Positions 31,329 through 40,668 of a stretch of 64,000 nucleotides of DNA are shown piece after piece. The stretch is from the NCBI GenBank assembly GCA_902491535.1, contig CABUHS010000009.1:13087-77086 (forward strand), in the 5' to 3' direction. Each line of letters begins with the position of its first letter. Position 1 is the first letter of the stretch. This DNA is from an uncultured Eubacteriales bacterium (GTDB lineage: Bacteria; Bacillota; Clostridia; Oscillospirales; CAG-272). The position numbers and the translations under genes were made by a program. The notes beneath the pieces were generated by a model, which was given only the letters and a program-made list of their open reading frames with translations, ran no database searches and was not told the origin of the DNA.

Positions 31329-31943
31329 ATGGTAAACGATCCGTATAAGATACTCGGTGTTTCGCGAAATGCTACTGATGATGAGATAAAAAAAGCATAT
31401 CGTGAGCTTGCCCGAAAATATCATCCCGATAACTATGCGGGAAATCCTCTTTCAGACCTTGTAGAAGAAAAGATGAAAGAGATCAACGAGGCATACGAGG
31501 CAATACAGAAGGAGCGTTCTTCAGGTAGCGGAACTTCGGGCGGAAGCTATTCGGGCGGAAGTTACAGCAACGGAAACGCTGATTTTACCCGTATACGGGA
31601 TCTTATTTCAGCCGGCAGATATTCGGAGGCAGAGCTTATACTTGATTCTGTTTCATCTTCAGACAGAGGTGCCGAATGGAACTTTCTTAAAGGCCAGGTG
31701 CTTATGCAGCGCGGATGGTATTTCGAGGCGCAGAGATTTTTTGAGACTGCGTGCTACCTTGCACCTTCCAATTCGGAGTACCGCTCAGCGCTTGATAGTA
31801 TACGCAATACATCGACTTCGTACAGCCGCGGGTACCGTAATTCACGCGGAGGCGGAGGCGACGGATGTGATATGTGTACATCGCTTTTATGTGCTGACTG
31901 CTGCTGTGAAATGATGGGCGGAGATCTGATACGCTGTTGCTGA
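31329..31943 (+). CDS. J-domain protein with Cys-rich C-terminus
   Basis: Protein of 204 residues. Residues 3-65 are a J domain with the HPD tripeptide (ARKYHPDNYAG), able to stimulate an Hsp70 ATPase. A Gly/Ser linker follows, then a helical tetratricopeptide-like part (IRDLISAGRYSEAELILDS, GWYFEAQRFFETACYLAPSN). The last 25 residues hold eight cysteines (CDMC, LLC, DCCC, RCC) after a Gly-rich stretch, which is not part of classical DnaJ. The start at 31329 follows AAGGAATAAAAATA; the frame from 31308 adds seven residues. It sits between a DUF5685 gene and a membrane protein gene. The client is unknown; the Cys tail could bind metal or be lipid-modified (inference). Confidence 0.85.
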   Translation: MVNDPYKILGVSRNATDDEIKKAYRELARKYHPDNYAGNPLSDLVEEKMKEINEAYEAIQKERSSGSGTSGGSYSGGSYSNGNADFTRIRDLISAGRYSEAELILDSVSSSDRGAEWNFLKGQVLMQRGWYFEAQRFFETACYLAPSNSEYRSALDSIRNTSTSYSRGYRNSRGGGGDGCDMCTSLLCADCCCEMMGGDLIRCC

Positions 31944-32004
31944 AAATAGTATTTTAGTGTTCGGCGACATAAATGCCGCCGAATGATGTATATAGGGCAT
32001 TGTT

Positions 32005-32553
32005 ATGAATGAAAAGAATAAAAACAGAAAAAAAAGTACAAAGACGGTCACTACTGCAGCAATATTCAGCGCGCTCGGTGTCGTCTTTCTGTATATAGGA
32101 TCGCTTGTCGATATCCTTGATCTTACGCTTGCTGCCGCGGCATCGCTCATACTGGTACTCTCGGTAATAGAGGGCGGCGGAGCAGTTGCATGGATGATAT
32201 ATGCATCGACATCGGTTATATCGTTGCTTATATTGCCGAATAAGTATCCTGCAGTACTGTATATTTTTTTTGCAGGAATCTATCCGATGGTGAAATCTTT
32301 TGCGGAACGGTTTCCCCGCGCTGTTTCGGCTGTGATAAAGTTTGTTTTTTTCAATGCTGTGCTTACTGCGATAATATATATATCGAAAAATATACTTCAT
32401 GTTCCGGATGATGCATTTGGATTCGGTAAGTGGATATTGTATCCCCTGTGTAATGTCATGCTTGTTATATTCGACTATATGCTTACACAGCTTATAACGT
32501 TGTATAATATGAAGCTCAGGAGAAGATTCAGGATAGACAGACTCTTTTTTTGA
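32005..32553 (+). CDS. Polytopic membrane protein of unknown function
   Basis: Protein of 182 residues with a basic N-terminus (NEKNKNRKKSTK) and about five hydrophobic helices. The first helix region TVTTAAIFSALGVVFLYIGS has the small-residue pattern seen in ECF S components, but the rest does not match a known one. It ends in a basic tail RRRFRIDRLFF. No family is recognised. It is the third gene of the DUF5685-J-domain group, 61 bases after the J-domain gene, with a weak ribosome binding site. Confidence 0.65.
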   Translation: MNEKNKNRKKSTKTVTTAAIFSALGVVFLYIGSLVDILDLTLAAAASLILVLSVIEGGGAVAWMIYASTSVISLLILPNKYPAVLYIFFAGIYPMVKSFAERFPRAVSAVIKFVFFNAVLTAIIYISKNILHVPDDAFGFGKWILYPLCNVMLVIFDYMLTQLITLYNMKLRRRFRIDRLFF

Positions 32554-32570
32554 AAAGTACGGAAAAAAAT

Positions 32571-32632
32571 AACCCGCCCCGCCTGGCACAGTCAAAGATT
32601 TCGGGCGGATACTCCGGGACTTTGTTGTTTTA
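32571..32632 (-). repeat. Interspersed palindromic repeat, copy F (inverted)
   Basis: On the minus strand reads AAAACAACAAAGTCCCGG, TATCCGCCCGAAATC and GGCGGGGCGGG, the family pattern with a decayed inner hairpin. It lies between the membrane protein gene and the shared terminator. Confidence 0.65.
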
Positions 32633-32638
32633 AAATAG

Positions 32639-32674
32639 AAAAGCCTTTGCAGGCATCGCCTGCAAAGGCTTTTT
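32639..32674. terminator. Bidirectional terminator between convergent genes
   Basis: AAAAGCCTTTGCAGGC-ATC-GCCTGCAAAGGCTTTT, a perfect 16-bp stem with A and T ends, able to end transcripts from both sides. Confidence 0.9.
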
Positions 32675-32685
32675 GCTGTATACGG

Positions 32686-33807
32686 TCAGCAATAATATTT
32701 ATTTACGATGTTGCACATCGTATCATATTTCTTCATCATATCCTGACAAAGCTTTATCTGACAGCGTGCGCGCTCAAGATTGTGACCGGGATGGCTTATT
32801 TTGAAATATTTGTCTCCGTCGATGTAATCCTTGAGGAACCTTGAGGCAAGCTCGAACGCGAGAGTCGATGCGCCGAGTGCAAGATATTTGATCTCATCCG
32901 GTGTGAGAATACTCTTGGCTGCGGTTACAAATCCGTCTGTAAAAGCTTCAAAGTAGCGCATGTTAAGACCGACTTTTTTCAGATCGGTCTCATCCTCATC
33001 GGTATAGTTTGCCGAGCAGCGGATCGCATCTCCGTAATCGTATGCGGCAAGACCCGGCATTATAGTATCGAGGTCGATGATCATTATGGGATCATGTGTG
33101 TCCTTGTCGAACAGGATGTTGTTGCACTTTGTATCATTGTGGGTTATGCGTTCCGGAATTATTTTTTCAGCGCGAAGTCTTTCGAGCATTCCGAAATGGT
33201 CACGGTTGTTTTCGAAGAATCTGATTTCATTTGTACATTCCTCTGCGCGGGCAACCGGATCTTTTTTTACGGTTGTAAAGAAGTCTTTCAAGCGCTTAGG
33301 TGTATTGTGAAAATCCGGTATCGTTTCTTCAATGTTATCAAGCGGAATTCCGGAGAGCTGGAGCTGAAATTCTCCGAACGCACGTCCCGTGCTTTTCATA
33401 ATTTTTATGTCGGTTATCTGATCGAATACTACGGAGTTTTCGACAAACTGGCTTACGCGCCAGAAACCTCCGCTCGGCTGTGTTATATAATTGGTGCCGA
33501 GTGATGTTTTGAGAAAGGTCAGTATCTGACATGAGCTTCTGAAGCTGCGTCCGCTGAGCCAGTCTCCGATCACCCTCAGATTGTCCATTATTTTAGACGG
33601 ATCGGAAAAAACAGAATCGTTTACGCGCTGGAATATGTACGAATGCGGTTTTCCGTCATTTCCTTCGACACGTACGCCGTAGGTGTCATTTATGTGACCG
33701 TTTATTATCTTATTACACGATATTACTCGCGGACCGAGTCCGTAAAGCTTGTTAAGACGCTCTATAGTACGCTTTTCGTCAAAAGTTCTTGAGAAATTGC
33801 TTGCCAT
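32686..33807 (-). CDS. Aminoglycoside-phosphotransferase-fold sugar kinase (NahK-like)
   Basis: Kinase-fold protein of 373 residues, closest in pattern to the bifidobacterial N-acetylhexosamine 1-kinase group. INGHINDTYGVRVEG and SYIFQRVNDSVFSDP match the N-lobe nucleotide region, THNDTKCNNILFDK is the catalytic loop (Asp as base, Asn for Mg), and IMIIDLDTIMPGLAAYDYGDAIR the metal-binding segment. It could phosphorylate N-acetylglucosamine or N-acetylgalactosamine at C1; that substrate is inference. Its ATG shares one base with the aspS stop (TAATG), so it is translated with the tRNA synthetases, an odd partnership. Cytoplasmic. Confidence 0.75.
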   Translation of the reverse strand: MASNFSRTFDEKRTIERLNKLYGLGPRVISCNKIINGHINDTYGVRVEGNDGKPHSYIFQRVNDSVFSDPSKIMDNLRVIGDWLSGRSFRSSCQILTFLKTSLGTNYITQPSGGFWRVSQFVENSVVFDQITDIKIMKSTGRAFGEFQLQLSGIPLDNIEETIPDFHNTPKRLKDFFTTVKKDPVARAEECTNEIRFFENNRDHFGMLERLRAEKIIPERITHNDTKCNNILFDKDTHDPIMIIDLDTIMPGLAAYDYGDAIRCSANYTDEDETDLKKVGLNMRYFEAFTDGFVTAAKSILTPDEIKYLALGASTLAFELASRFLKDYIDGDKYFKISHPGHNLERARCQIKLCQDMMKKYDTMCNIVNKYYC

Positions 33808-35639
33808 TACAGAGTCTCCTTTGCTTCTTCTGATGTTGAATTTTCATTATCTGAAACTATGGCTATACCGAGTTCTTTGAGTGCTTTGGGATCTCCGGGA
33901 GTAGGACATTTTGTCATAAGCTCTGATGCGTTTTGAACTTTCGGGAAGGCTATAACGTCGCGGATATCGTCAACGCCGAGCATGAGTGCAACAAGACGGT
34001 CGAGACCGAATGCCATACCCGCGTGCGGAGGCGCGCCGTATTTATAAGCTTCAAGCAAAAATCCGAATTTTTCCTGAGACTCCTGTTCGCTCATGCCGAG
34101 TGTTTCGAAGATCTTCTTCTGTACATCCGGACGGTGGATACGGACAGAACCTCCGCCTGCCTCCATGCCGTTGATTACGATATCATAAGCGATTGAACGT
34201 ACTTTTCCGAGGTCCTTGCCCTCTTCAAGCAGAGGAAGATCTTCTTCCATCGGCATGGTAAAGGGATGATGCTTTGCATAGTAGCGTCCGTCCTCCTCAC
34301 TGTACTCAAGAAGCGGGAATTCGGTTACCCACAGAAGCTTGTAATCGCCTTTGTTTATAAGTCCCATGCGTTTTGCAGCCTCACAGCGAAGCGCTCCGAG
34401 AGAGTCAAATACGACGCTGTTTTTATCTGCGACAATAAGAAGAAGGTCCCCGTCGCAAAGCTCCATAGCTGATGCGATCGCTGCGTTTTCTTCATCGGTG
34501 AGGAATTTTGCATAAGATGACGATATTTCATCTCCGGATTTTTTCAGCCATGCAACGCCCTTAGCGCGGTATGTTTTTGCAAGTTCGGTCAGAGAGTCGA
34601 TTTCTTTGCGTGAGAATTTTGCTCCGCCCTTGACGTTTATTCCGCGGACGCTTCCTCCTGCTGCAACAGCACCTGCAAATACCTTGAAGGAACAATTTTT
34701 TACTGTTTGTGTAAGATCGACAAGCTCAAGCCCGAAACGCAAATCAGGTTTATCGGAACCGAAGCGGTTCATTGCTTCTTCGTATGTCAGACGGGGAAGA
34801 GGCAGCTTGAGATCCATTCCTTTGAATTCTTTGAAAAGGTATTTGAGGAAGCCCTCTGTAATTTCAATTACATCATCCTGACGGACGAATGACATCTCCA
34901 TATCGATCTGTGTAAACTCAGGCTGACGGTCGGCACGCAGGTCCTCGTCGCGGAAGCAGCGTGCGATCTGAATGTAACGGTCAAAGCCGGAGAGCATAAG
35001 AAGCTGCTTATAAAGCTGAGGTGACTGAGGAAGCGCGTAGAAGCAGCCGTTATGTACGCGGCTGGGAACAAGATAGTCGCGCGCTCCTTCGGGAGTGGGT
35101 GCTATAAGATTCGGAGTTTCGATCTCGATAAATCCGTTGTCATAGTAATAGTCGCGTACGAGTTTTGCGATCTTTCCGCGCGCTATAAGACGGCTTTGAA
35201 GGTCGGGACGGCGCATATCGAGATAGCGGTGGCGCAAACGGAGTTCGGGACGGACGTCGCTGTTTTCAACGATCTCGAAAGGAGGAGTCGCTGCATCGGA
35301 AAGCAGCTTAAGTTCTGTAACCGCGATTTCGATATCACCGGTGGGGATATTTTTGTTTACAGCACCTTCGCCTCTGGGACGTACAGTACCTTTTGCTACG
35401 ATGACATATTCTGACCGGAGTGCGAAAGCAGTGTCGAACACTTCCCGGTTTGTGTTTTCATCAAATGCAAGCTGAACAATTCCGCTGCGGTCGCGCAGGT
35501 CGATGAATATAAGGCTTCCAAGGTCTCGCTGACGCTGAACCCAACCCATTGCGCAAACATTTTGTCCGACATCTGAGGAGGTGAATTCTCCGCAGTATTT
35601 TGTGCGTTTGTCAGACGCAGATAAAAATTCTTTTTTCAT
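33807..35639 (-). CDS. aspS: Aspartyl-tRNA synthetase, bacterial type
   Basis: Charges tRNA-Asp. The 610-residue protein has the N-terminal anticodon-binding OB fold (NVCAMGWVQRQRDLGSLIFIDLRDRSGIVQLAF), class II motif 2 FRDEDLRADRQPEFTQIDME, the bacterial GAD insertion (about 320-420) and motif 3 GMAFGLDRLVALM. All catalytic features are present. The insertion and length fit a bacterial enzyme. It follows hisS by 44 bases and overlaps the next gene by one base. Confidence 0.97.
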   Translation of the reverse strand: MKKEFLSASDKRTKYCGEFTSSDVGQNVCAMGWVQRQRDLGSLIFIDLRDRSGIVQLAFDENTNREVFDTAFALRSEYVIVAKGTVRPRGEGAVNKNIPTGDIEIAVTELKLLSDAATPPFEIVENSDVRPELRLRHRYLDMRRPDLQSRLIARGKIAKLVRDYYYDNGFIEIETPNLIAPTPEGARDYLVPSRVHNGCFYALPQSPQLYKQLLMLSGFDRYIQIARCFRDEDLRADRQPEFTQIDMEMSFVRQDDVIEITEGFLKYLFKEFKGMDLKLPLPRLTYEEAMNRFGSDKPDLRFGLELVDLTQTVKNCSFKVFAGAVAAGGSVRGINVKGGAKFSRKEIDSLTELAKTYRAKGVAWLKKSGDEISSSYAKFLTDEENAAIASAMELCDGDLLLIVADKNSVVFDSLGALRCEAAKRMGLINKGDYKLLWVTEFPLLEYSEEDGRYYAKHHPFTMPMEEDLPLLEEGKDLGKVRSIAYDIVINGMEAGGGSVRIHRPDVQKKIFETLGMSEQESQEKFGFLLEAYKYGAPPHAGMAFGLDRLVALMLGVDDIRDVIAFPKVQNASELMTKCPTPGDPKALKELGIAIVSDNENSTSEEAKETL

Positions 35640-35683
35640 AATTTATACTGTCCTTTCGGAATGAATAGTGTAGTTCGCCAGGA

Positions 35684-36931
35684 TTAAAGCAGGTATTCTG
35701 CGAGTTTTTCAAGCTCAATTTCTGTTTGTGTACTCTGTGTCATGTCACGCAGATTTGCATGTCCGGAGGCAAGCTCATTGTCTCCGAGCATAAGTGTGTA
35801 GTGAGCGCCGGTTTTGTTGGCATATTTCATCTGTGCTTTCAGAGAGCGTCCGACGGTGTCCGATTCGGCGCGTATACCCTTTCGTCTGAGGTCTTCTGCG
35901 ATTGCACCTGCTTTCACGGTTGCTTCATCACCGAGGGCCGCTATATAGAGCGTCGGTTTTCCTTCTTCGGGATATTCGGCTCCTGTTTCCTCCATTGCGA
36001 GTATAAGGCGGTTTATACCCATTGCAAAGCCTATACCGGAAAGAGCGGGACCGCCTACAGATTCGATAAGACCGTCGTATCTTCCGCCGCCGCCGAGAGC
36101 GTTCTGCGCGCCGATTCCGGAGAATTGGTACTCAAATACTGTTTTTGAATAATAATCAAGACCGCGGACGATCTTAGGGTCATTTATATATTCAATTCCC
36201 ATCATATCAAGAGTGCGGAGCAGGGTATTGTAGTGCGATGAACAGTCATCGCAGAGATAATCTGTTGTTTTGGGAGCGTTTTCCGCGAGCTTTTTGCATA
36301 TTTCGCATTTACAGTCAAGTATACGGAGGGGATTGGTGTGCAATCTGCTTTTGCAGGTGTCGCACATTTCATCAATATGCGCCGAGAAATATTCAACAAG
36401 TGCCTTGTGATAATCTGTGCGGCAGGTCTTGCAGCCGATGCTGTTTATTCTCAGAACGTTCGGGATTCCGAGCCGGCGGAGAAAAGCAGCTCCGAGTGCG
36501 ATTATCTGTGCGTCGGCGGCTGCATTCGGTGCGCCAAACATTTCGACTCCGAACTGGTAAAATTCACGGTACCGTCCCGCCTGCGGCTTTTCGTGACGGA
36601 AGCAGTTTATTATGTAATAAAGTCGGAGAGGCATGGTGTCGCCGTAGAGTCCGTTCTCTATGACCGACCGCGCTACGGATGCAGTGCCCTCCGGACGGAG
36701 AGAAAGTGTTTTTCCGTCGTCTCCGTCCTCAAATGTATACATTTCTTTCTGTACTACGTCGGTCGTGTCTCCGACGCCGCGCTGAAACAGCTCGGTAGAT
36801 TCAAATGTAGGAAAGCGTATTTCTGAAAAGCCGTACATTGCAGCGGTCTCTCTTGCTACAGCTTCAATATACTGCCATTTTGCGGTCTGTCCCGGAAGAA
36901 TATCGTTTGTTCCGTATGGCTTTTGTATCAT
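35684..36931 (-). CDS. hisS: Histidyl-tRNA synthetase
   Basis: Charges tRNA-His. The 415-residue protein has class II motif 1 near the start, motif 2 YYIINCFRHEKPQAGRYREF, the histidine-A motif GLDYYSKTVFEY and motif 3 GGGGRYDGL, plus the C-terminal anticodon domain. Between motif 2 and the HisA motif is a Cys-rich insertion (CDTCKSRL, CKCEIC, CDDC) that may bind zinc; short versions exist in other Firmicutes. First gene of hisS-aspS-kinase, driven by the promoter at 37050-37078. Confidence 0.96.
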   Translation of the reverse strand: MIQKPYGTNDILPGQTAKWQYIEAVARETAAMYGFSEIRFPTFESTELFQRGVGDTTDVVQKEMYTFEDGDDGKTLSLRPEGTASVARSVIENGLYGDTMPLRLYYIINCFRHEKPQAGRYREFYQFGVEMFGAPNAAADAQIIALGAAFLRRLGIPNVLRINSIGCKTCRTDYHKALVEYFSAHIDEMCDTCKSRLHTNPLRILDCKCEICKKLAENAPKTTDYLCDDCSSHYNTLLRTLDMMGIEYINDPKIVRGLDYYSKTVFEYQFSGIGAQNALGGGGRYDGLIESVGGPALSGIGFAMGINRLILAMEETGAEYPEEGKPTLYIAALGDEATVKAGAIAEDLRRKGIRAESDTVGRSLKAQMKYANKTGAHYTLMLGDNELASGHANLRDMTQSTQTEIELEKLAEYLL

Positions 36932-37049
36932 GTGAGTGTCAATTCCTTTCGTTTATCCGGAAGCTTTTGCCTGCGCCGTTTTCAAAGACACAGTATGAAC
37001 TGACCGGAATACCGTACAGGCATATGTCATATGTACGGAAATATAGTAT

Positions 37050-37078
37050 ATGATAGCATTTATCACATTGCTTGTCAA
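37050..37078 (-). promoter_or_regulatory. Vegetative promoter of hisS-aspS
   Basis: On the minus strand TTGACA (37078-37073), 17 bases, TATCAT (37055-37050). The leader of about 110 bases contains a CCGTACA/TGTACGG hairpin but no T-box was recognised. Confidence 0.8.
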
Positions 37079-37120
37079 GAAAAAGAATGTGAAATGCCGA
37101 TTTTGCTGTGTACGGTATAA

Positions 37121-38401
37121 TTATTTTATAAAATCGAATTCAAAATCATACATCGATACGGTATCCCCGTCTGAACATCCTGCCTCTTCGAGTTTTTCGA
37201 TAACTCCGCTGCTCTTGAGTATACGCTGAAAATATCGGAGCGATTCGCGGTCTTCAAAGTTGACCGAGCCGACAAGATTCCAAAGCCAGTCTCCCTCGAC
37301 ATAATATACTCCGTTTTCGCAGCGTATTTCAACATCATGGTTTCCGCGATCGATAACACTTTCATCGGGACGGTCCTCATATTCCGGTTCGTACACAATT
37401 ACAGGAGGAAGTCCGCGCAGACGCTGTGACACGGTCAGGAGCATCTGATCGATATTCTGTCGTGTTGCGGCTGAAATAAAGATAAGCTCGGTATCCGATT
37501 CGTCCGCATATTTCTCCATGCGGTCGAGTACCTCTTCATCTTCCACCGAATCGAATTTGTTTGCAATGAGGAACTGAGGCAGCTCTGCGAGTGCCGGACT
37601 GAATTTTTTCAGCTCGGCATTTATCGTTTTAATGTCCTCGATCGGATCGCGTCCGGTCATTCCCGATATGTCTACAACATGTAAAAGCATACGGCAGCGC
37701 TCGATATGTCTCAGAAAGGAATGTCCGAGTCCTGCGCCGTCTGCCGCGCCTTCGATCAGACCGGGAATATCCGCCGCGACAAAGCTGTCTCCGCCGGGAA
37801 CGCGTACGACTCCGAGATTCGGTGAGAGCGTTGTAAAAGGATAATCCGCTATTTTAGGTTTTGCTGCTGAGATCACCGAAAGGATCGTAGATTTTCCGAC
37901 GCTCGGAAATCCGATAAGACCGACGTCGGCGATCATTTTGAGTTCAAATATGACGTCGCGTTCCTCGCCCTTGAGTCCGCTTTTAGCAAAGCGGGGTGTC
38001 CGTCTTGTCGGTGTAGCGAAATGACGGTTTCCCCAACCGCCTCTTCCTCCCCGGCAGAGGATGTACCGGTCGCAATCAGACATGTCTTTGATAACAAGAC
38101 CGCTTTCCGCGTCTTTGATGACGGTTCCGGGAGGGACGGGAAGAACAGTGTCCGATCCGTTTGCACCGTGGAATTTGGCTCCTCCGCCTGCTCCTCCGTT
38201 TTGCGCCGCGAACTTACGGCGGCTCTTGTAGTCGAGCAGAGTGTTTGTACCTTCATCTATAGTAATGACTATATTTCCTCCGGTTCCGCCGTCTCCGCCG
38301 TCAGGTCCGCCGTGAGAAACATATTTTTCGCGTCTGAAAGAGACGGCTCCGTTGCCGCCGTCCCCTGCTTTGACGTGTACCTTTACTTTATCTATCAGCA
38401 T
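37121..38401 (-). CDS. obg: Obg/CgtA GTPase
   Basis: Essential GTPase for late 50S ribosome assembly and stress control. The 426-residue protein has the Gly-rich Obg domain (GDGGNGAVSFRREKYV, GGPDGGDGGTGGNI), G1 GFPSVGKST, G3 DIPGLIEGA, G4 NKFD and a C-terminal OCT-type domain. ATG 38401 is preferred over 38422 because AAAGGAAG precedes it and MLIDKVKV is the family start. It lies downstream of ligA with a hairpin between. Confidence 0.95.
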   Translation of the reverse strand: MLIDKVKVHVKAGDGGNGAVSFRREKYVSHGGPDGGDGGTGGNIVITIDEGTNTLLDYKSRRKFAAQNGGAGGGAKFHGANGSDTVLPVPPGTVIKDAESGLVIKDMSDCDRYILCRGGRGGWGNRHFATPTRRTPRFAKSGLKGEERDVIFELKMIADVGLIGFPSVGKSTILSVISAAKPKIADYPFTTLSPNLGVVRVPGGDSFVAADIPGLIEGAADGAGLGHSFLRHIERCRMLLHVVDISGMTGRDPIEDIKTINAELKKFSPALAELPQFLIANKFDSVEDEEVLDRMEKYADESDTELIFISAATRQNIDQMLLTVSQRLRGLPPVIVYEPEYEDRPDESVIDRGNHDVEIRCENGVYYVEGDWLWNLVGSVNFEDRESLRYFQRILKSSGVIEKLEEAGCSDGDTVSMYDFEFDFIK

Positions 38402-38450
38402 TATGCTTCCTTTCTTTTTCACTATTTATATGTATATATTGTAATGATTT

Positions 38451-38479
38451 GCATGCACCGTCTGTACGGCGGTGCATGC
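38451..38479. terminator. 10-bp hairpin between ligA and obg
   Basis: GCATGCACCG and CGGTGCATGC pair perfectly around nine bases. Neither side has a clear T run, so it may attenuate or protect RNA ends instead of fully terminating ligA transcription. Confidence 0.45.
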
Positions 38480-38515
38480 ATAAGCTTCTATGGAAAGATT
38501 TACTGCTTAAGCGCT

Positions 38516-40510
38516 TTATGAGTGGTTATTTGCTAGCTCGATAAGTCCGCTTTCGGTTAGTATTTTTACACCGAGTTTTTCCGCTTTTGCAAGCTTGCTT
38601 CCTGCTTTTTCGCCTGCTACAAGGTAGTCGGTGCTTCCCGATACAGCCGATGATGTTTTTCCGCCGAAGCGCTCGATAAGCGCCGAAGCTTCGCTTCTCG
38701 TCATGGTCGGAAGTGTTCCTGTCAGTACGAATGTCAGCCCGTCGAGCGAACCGCCCTCTTTTTGAATCTTGTCGGCGTCGGTCCGGACTCCGGCAGCTTT
38801 AAGCTCTGCGATCAGTTCCTTTGATTTCTGGTGCGAGAAAAAGCAGGAGATATTCTGTGCGGTTATCTCTCCGATATCCTCTATTGTCACAAGCTCTTCG
38901 GTCGTTGCCTGTGCAAGCGCTTCGACGCTGCCGAAGTGAGCCGCGAGCGCGGACGCCGCGGAAGCTCCTACCTGACGTATTCCAAGCGCATAGATCAGCC
39001 TTGCGGCTCCCCGTCCCCGTGATATGTCGATAGCCGATATAAGCTTAGCGGCGGATGTCTCGCCCATGCGGTCAAGAGGAATTAGATCATCTGCTTTAAG
39101 AGAATAAAGATCCGCTATCCCGCTGACAAGACCGCTGTCTATCAGCAGTTTTACTACCTTAGGTCCCATTCCGTCTATGCTCATTGCATCACGCGATGCA
39201 AAATGTACAAGTGTACGTTCGAGCTGAGCCGGACAGTCCGCATTCGTGCAGAGAACTGCCGCGGTTCCCGGTTCGCGGCTGACCGCTTCTCCGCATGAAG
39301 GACAGCGCTCGGGCATACTGTACGGAACGGCTCCGTCAGGCCGCATTTCGCGGCAGACAGAAACGATCTCGGGGATAATGTCCCCTGCCTTTTGTACTGT
39401 AACGGTGTCTCCGATGCGGATATCACGTTCGGTTATAAAGTCGATATTGTGCAGTGTGGCGCGGCTGACCGTCGTTCCTGCGAGACGCACAGGCTCGAGT
39501 TCTGCCGTCGGAGTGAGCGCTCCGGTGCGTCCTACCTGAATTGTGATATCTTTTAACAAAGTATTTTGCTGTTCGGGAGGAAATTTGTATGCGACCGCCC
39601 ATTTAGGCCGTCCTGCAAGCTCCCCGATCTGTTTTCTCGCTTCGATATTGTCTGCTTTTATTACAACGCCGTCGATATCGCACGGAAGCGTGCGCCTTGC
39701 GCGTCCGATTTCTTCGATGCGCTCGCATATTCCGGAATATGTGTTTTCCCGGTTACGGTACGGTATTACATTGAATCCGAGCGTTGAAAGAAAGTCGAGT
39801 CCTTCGGAATGACTTTCGAACTGTCGGTCACAAGCCTGAATATTAAAAATATAGATATCAAGTCCGCGCTCCGCGGCAATTTTTGAATCGAGCTGTCTGA
39901 GACTTCCCGCTGCCGCGTTTCTCGGATTTGCAAAGGGCTGAAGTCCTGCTTCGTCGCGCTTTTCGTTCAGGCGGGCAAAGCTTTTCCTCGGCATATATAT
40001 CTCTCCGCGGACTTCGAGCATTCCGTCATATGATATCTCAAGAGGTATGCTGCGAACGGTGCGGAGATTCTCGGTTACATTTTCTCCGACAAAGCCGTCG
40101 CCGCGCGTTGCCCCTCGCACGAATTTTCCGTGTTCGTAAAGAAGCGATACTGACAGACCGTCTATTTTACATTCTACCGAATAGTCTCCGTTATAATCTG
40201 TTTTTTTCAGAAAATCGTTCAGCTCGCCGTAGTTGAATACATCCGAGAGACTTCCCATGGGCACGCTGTGAGTTACCTTTTCAAACTTATCGAGGACTGC
40301 GCCGCCGACACGTTTTGTCGGCGAATCGGACCGCGCAAGCTCGGGGTACTCCGATTCGAGCGATAGAAGCTCCGAAAAAAGACTGTCGTATTCCGCGTCG
40401 GTGACAACAGGAGCGTCTTCTGTATAATATTTTTTTGCATAGTAGTCGAGAAGCCCGCAAAGTTCGTCTATGCGCTTCTCCGCATTATCGTTTTTTTTGA
40501 TAGCTTTCAT
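38516..40510 (-). CDS. ligA: NAD+-dependent DNA ligase
   Basis: Seals nicks in replication and repair. The 664-residue protein has the NAD-binding Ia domain, the AMP-accepting lysine in ECKIDGLSVSLLY, motif III-like LEVRGEIYMP, the OB fold (TIQVGRTGALTP), a four-Cys zinc finger (CPSC...CTNADC), helix-hairpin-helix repeats and a C-terminal BRCT domain (LTFVLTGTLPTMTRSEA). Length is normal. AGGAAAAA precedes the ATG on the minus strand. Transcribed from the minus-strand promoter at 40669-40697, which faces the promoter of the plus-strand dehydrogenase. Confidence 0.97.
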   Translation of the reverse strand: MKAIKKNDNAEKRIDELCGLLDYYAKKYYTEDAPVVTDAEYDSLFSELLSLESEYPELARSDSPTKRVGGAVLDKFEKVTHSVPMGSLSDVFNYGELNDFLKKTDYNGDYSVECKIDGLSVSLLYEHGKFVRGATRGDGFVGENVTENLRTVRSIPLEISYDGMLEVRGEIYMPRKSFARLNEKRDEAGLQPFANPRNAAAGSLRQLDSKIAAERGLDIYIFNIQACDRQFESHSEGLDFLSTLGFNVIPYRNRENTYSGICERIEEIGRARRTLPCDIDGVVIKADNIEARKQIGELAGRPKWAVAYKFPPEQQNTLLKDITIQVGRTGALTPTAELEPVRLAGTTVSRATLHNIDFITERDIRIGDTVTVQKAGDIIPEIVSVCREMRPDGAVPYSMPERCPSCGEAVSREPGTAAVLCTNADCPAQLERTLVHFASRDAMSIDGMGPKVVKLLIDSGLVSGIADLYSLKADDLIPLDRMGETSAAKLISAIDISRGRGAARLIYALGIRQVGASAASALAAHFGSVEALAQATTEELVTIEDIGEITAQNISCFFSHQKSKELIAELKAAGVRTDADKIQKEGGSLDGLTFVLTGTLPTMTRSEASALIERFGGKTSSAVSGSTDYLVAGEKAGSKLAKAEKLGVKILTESGLIELANNHS

Positions 40511-40572
40511 AAAAGTTTTTCCTGACCTTTTTCAGCCTGTATATAAAAGGCATTATTGTGCTTCCGCGCCTA

Positions 40573-40601
40573 TTGACAAAAGAAAATAATGATGATATAA
40601 T
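40573..40601 (+). promoter_or_regulatory. Consensus promoter of the dehydrogenase operon
   Basis: TTGACA (40573-40578), 17 bases, TATAAT (40596-40601): an exact consensus. It lies within the leader of ligA transcribed the other way and implies a 5' leader of about 130 bases. Confidence 0.85.
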
Positions 40602-40668
40602 AACCCTTGATAATTATTTCCGTAAGAGGGATTACTATGCGCTCACAGGCAAAATTACCGTATCTGTC

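Noticed and set aside
36932..37050. T-box leader upstream of hisS
   Set aside because: The leader is only about 110 bases and no T-box sequence or terminator/antiterminator pair was seen.
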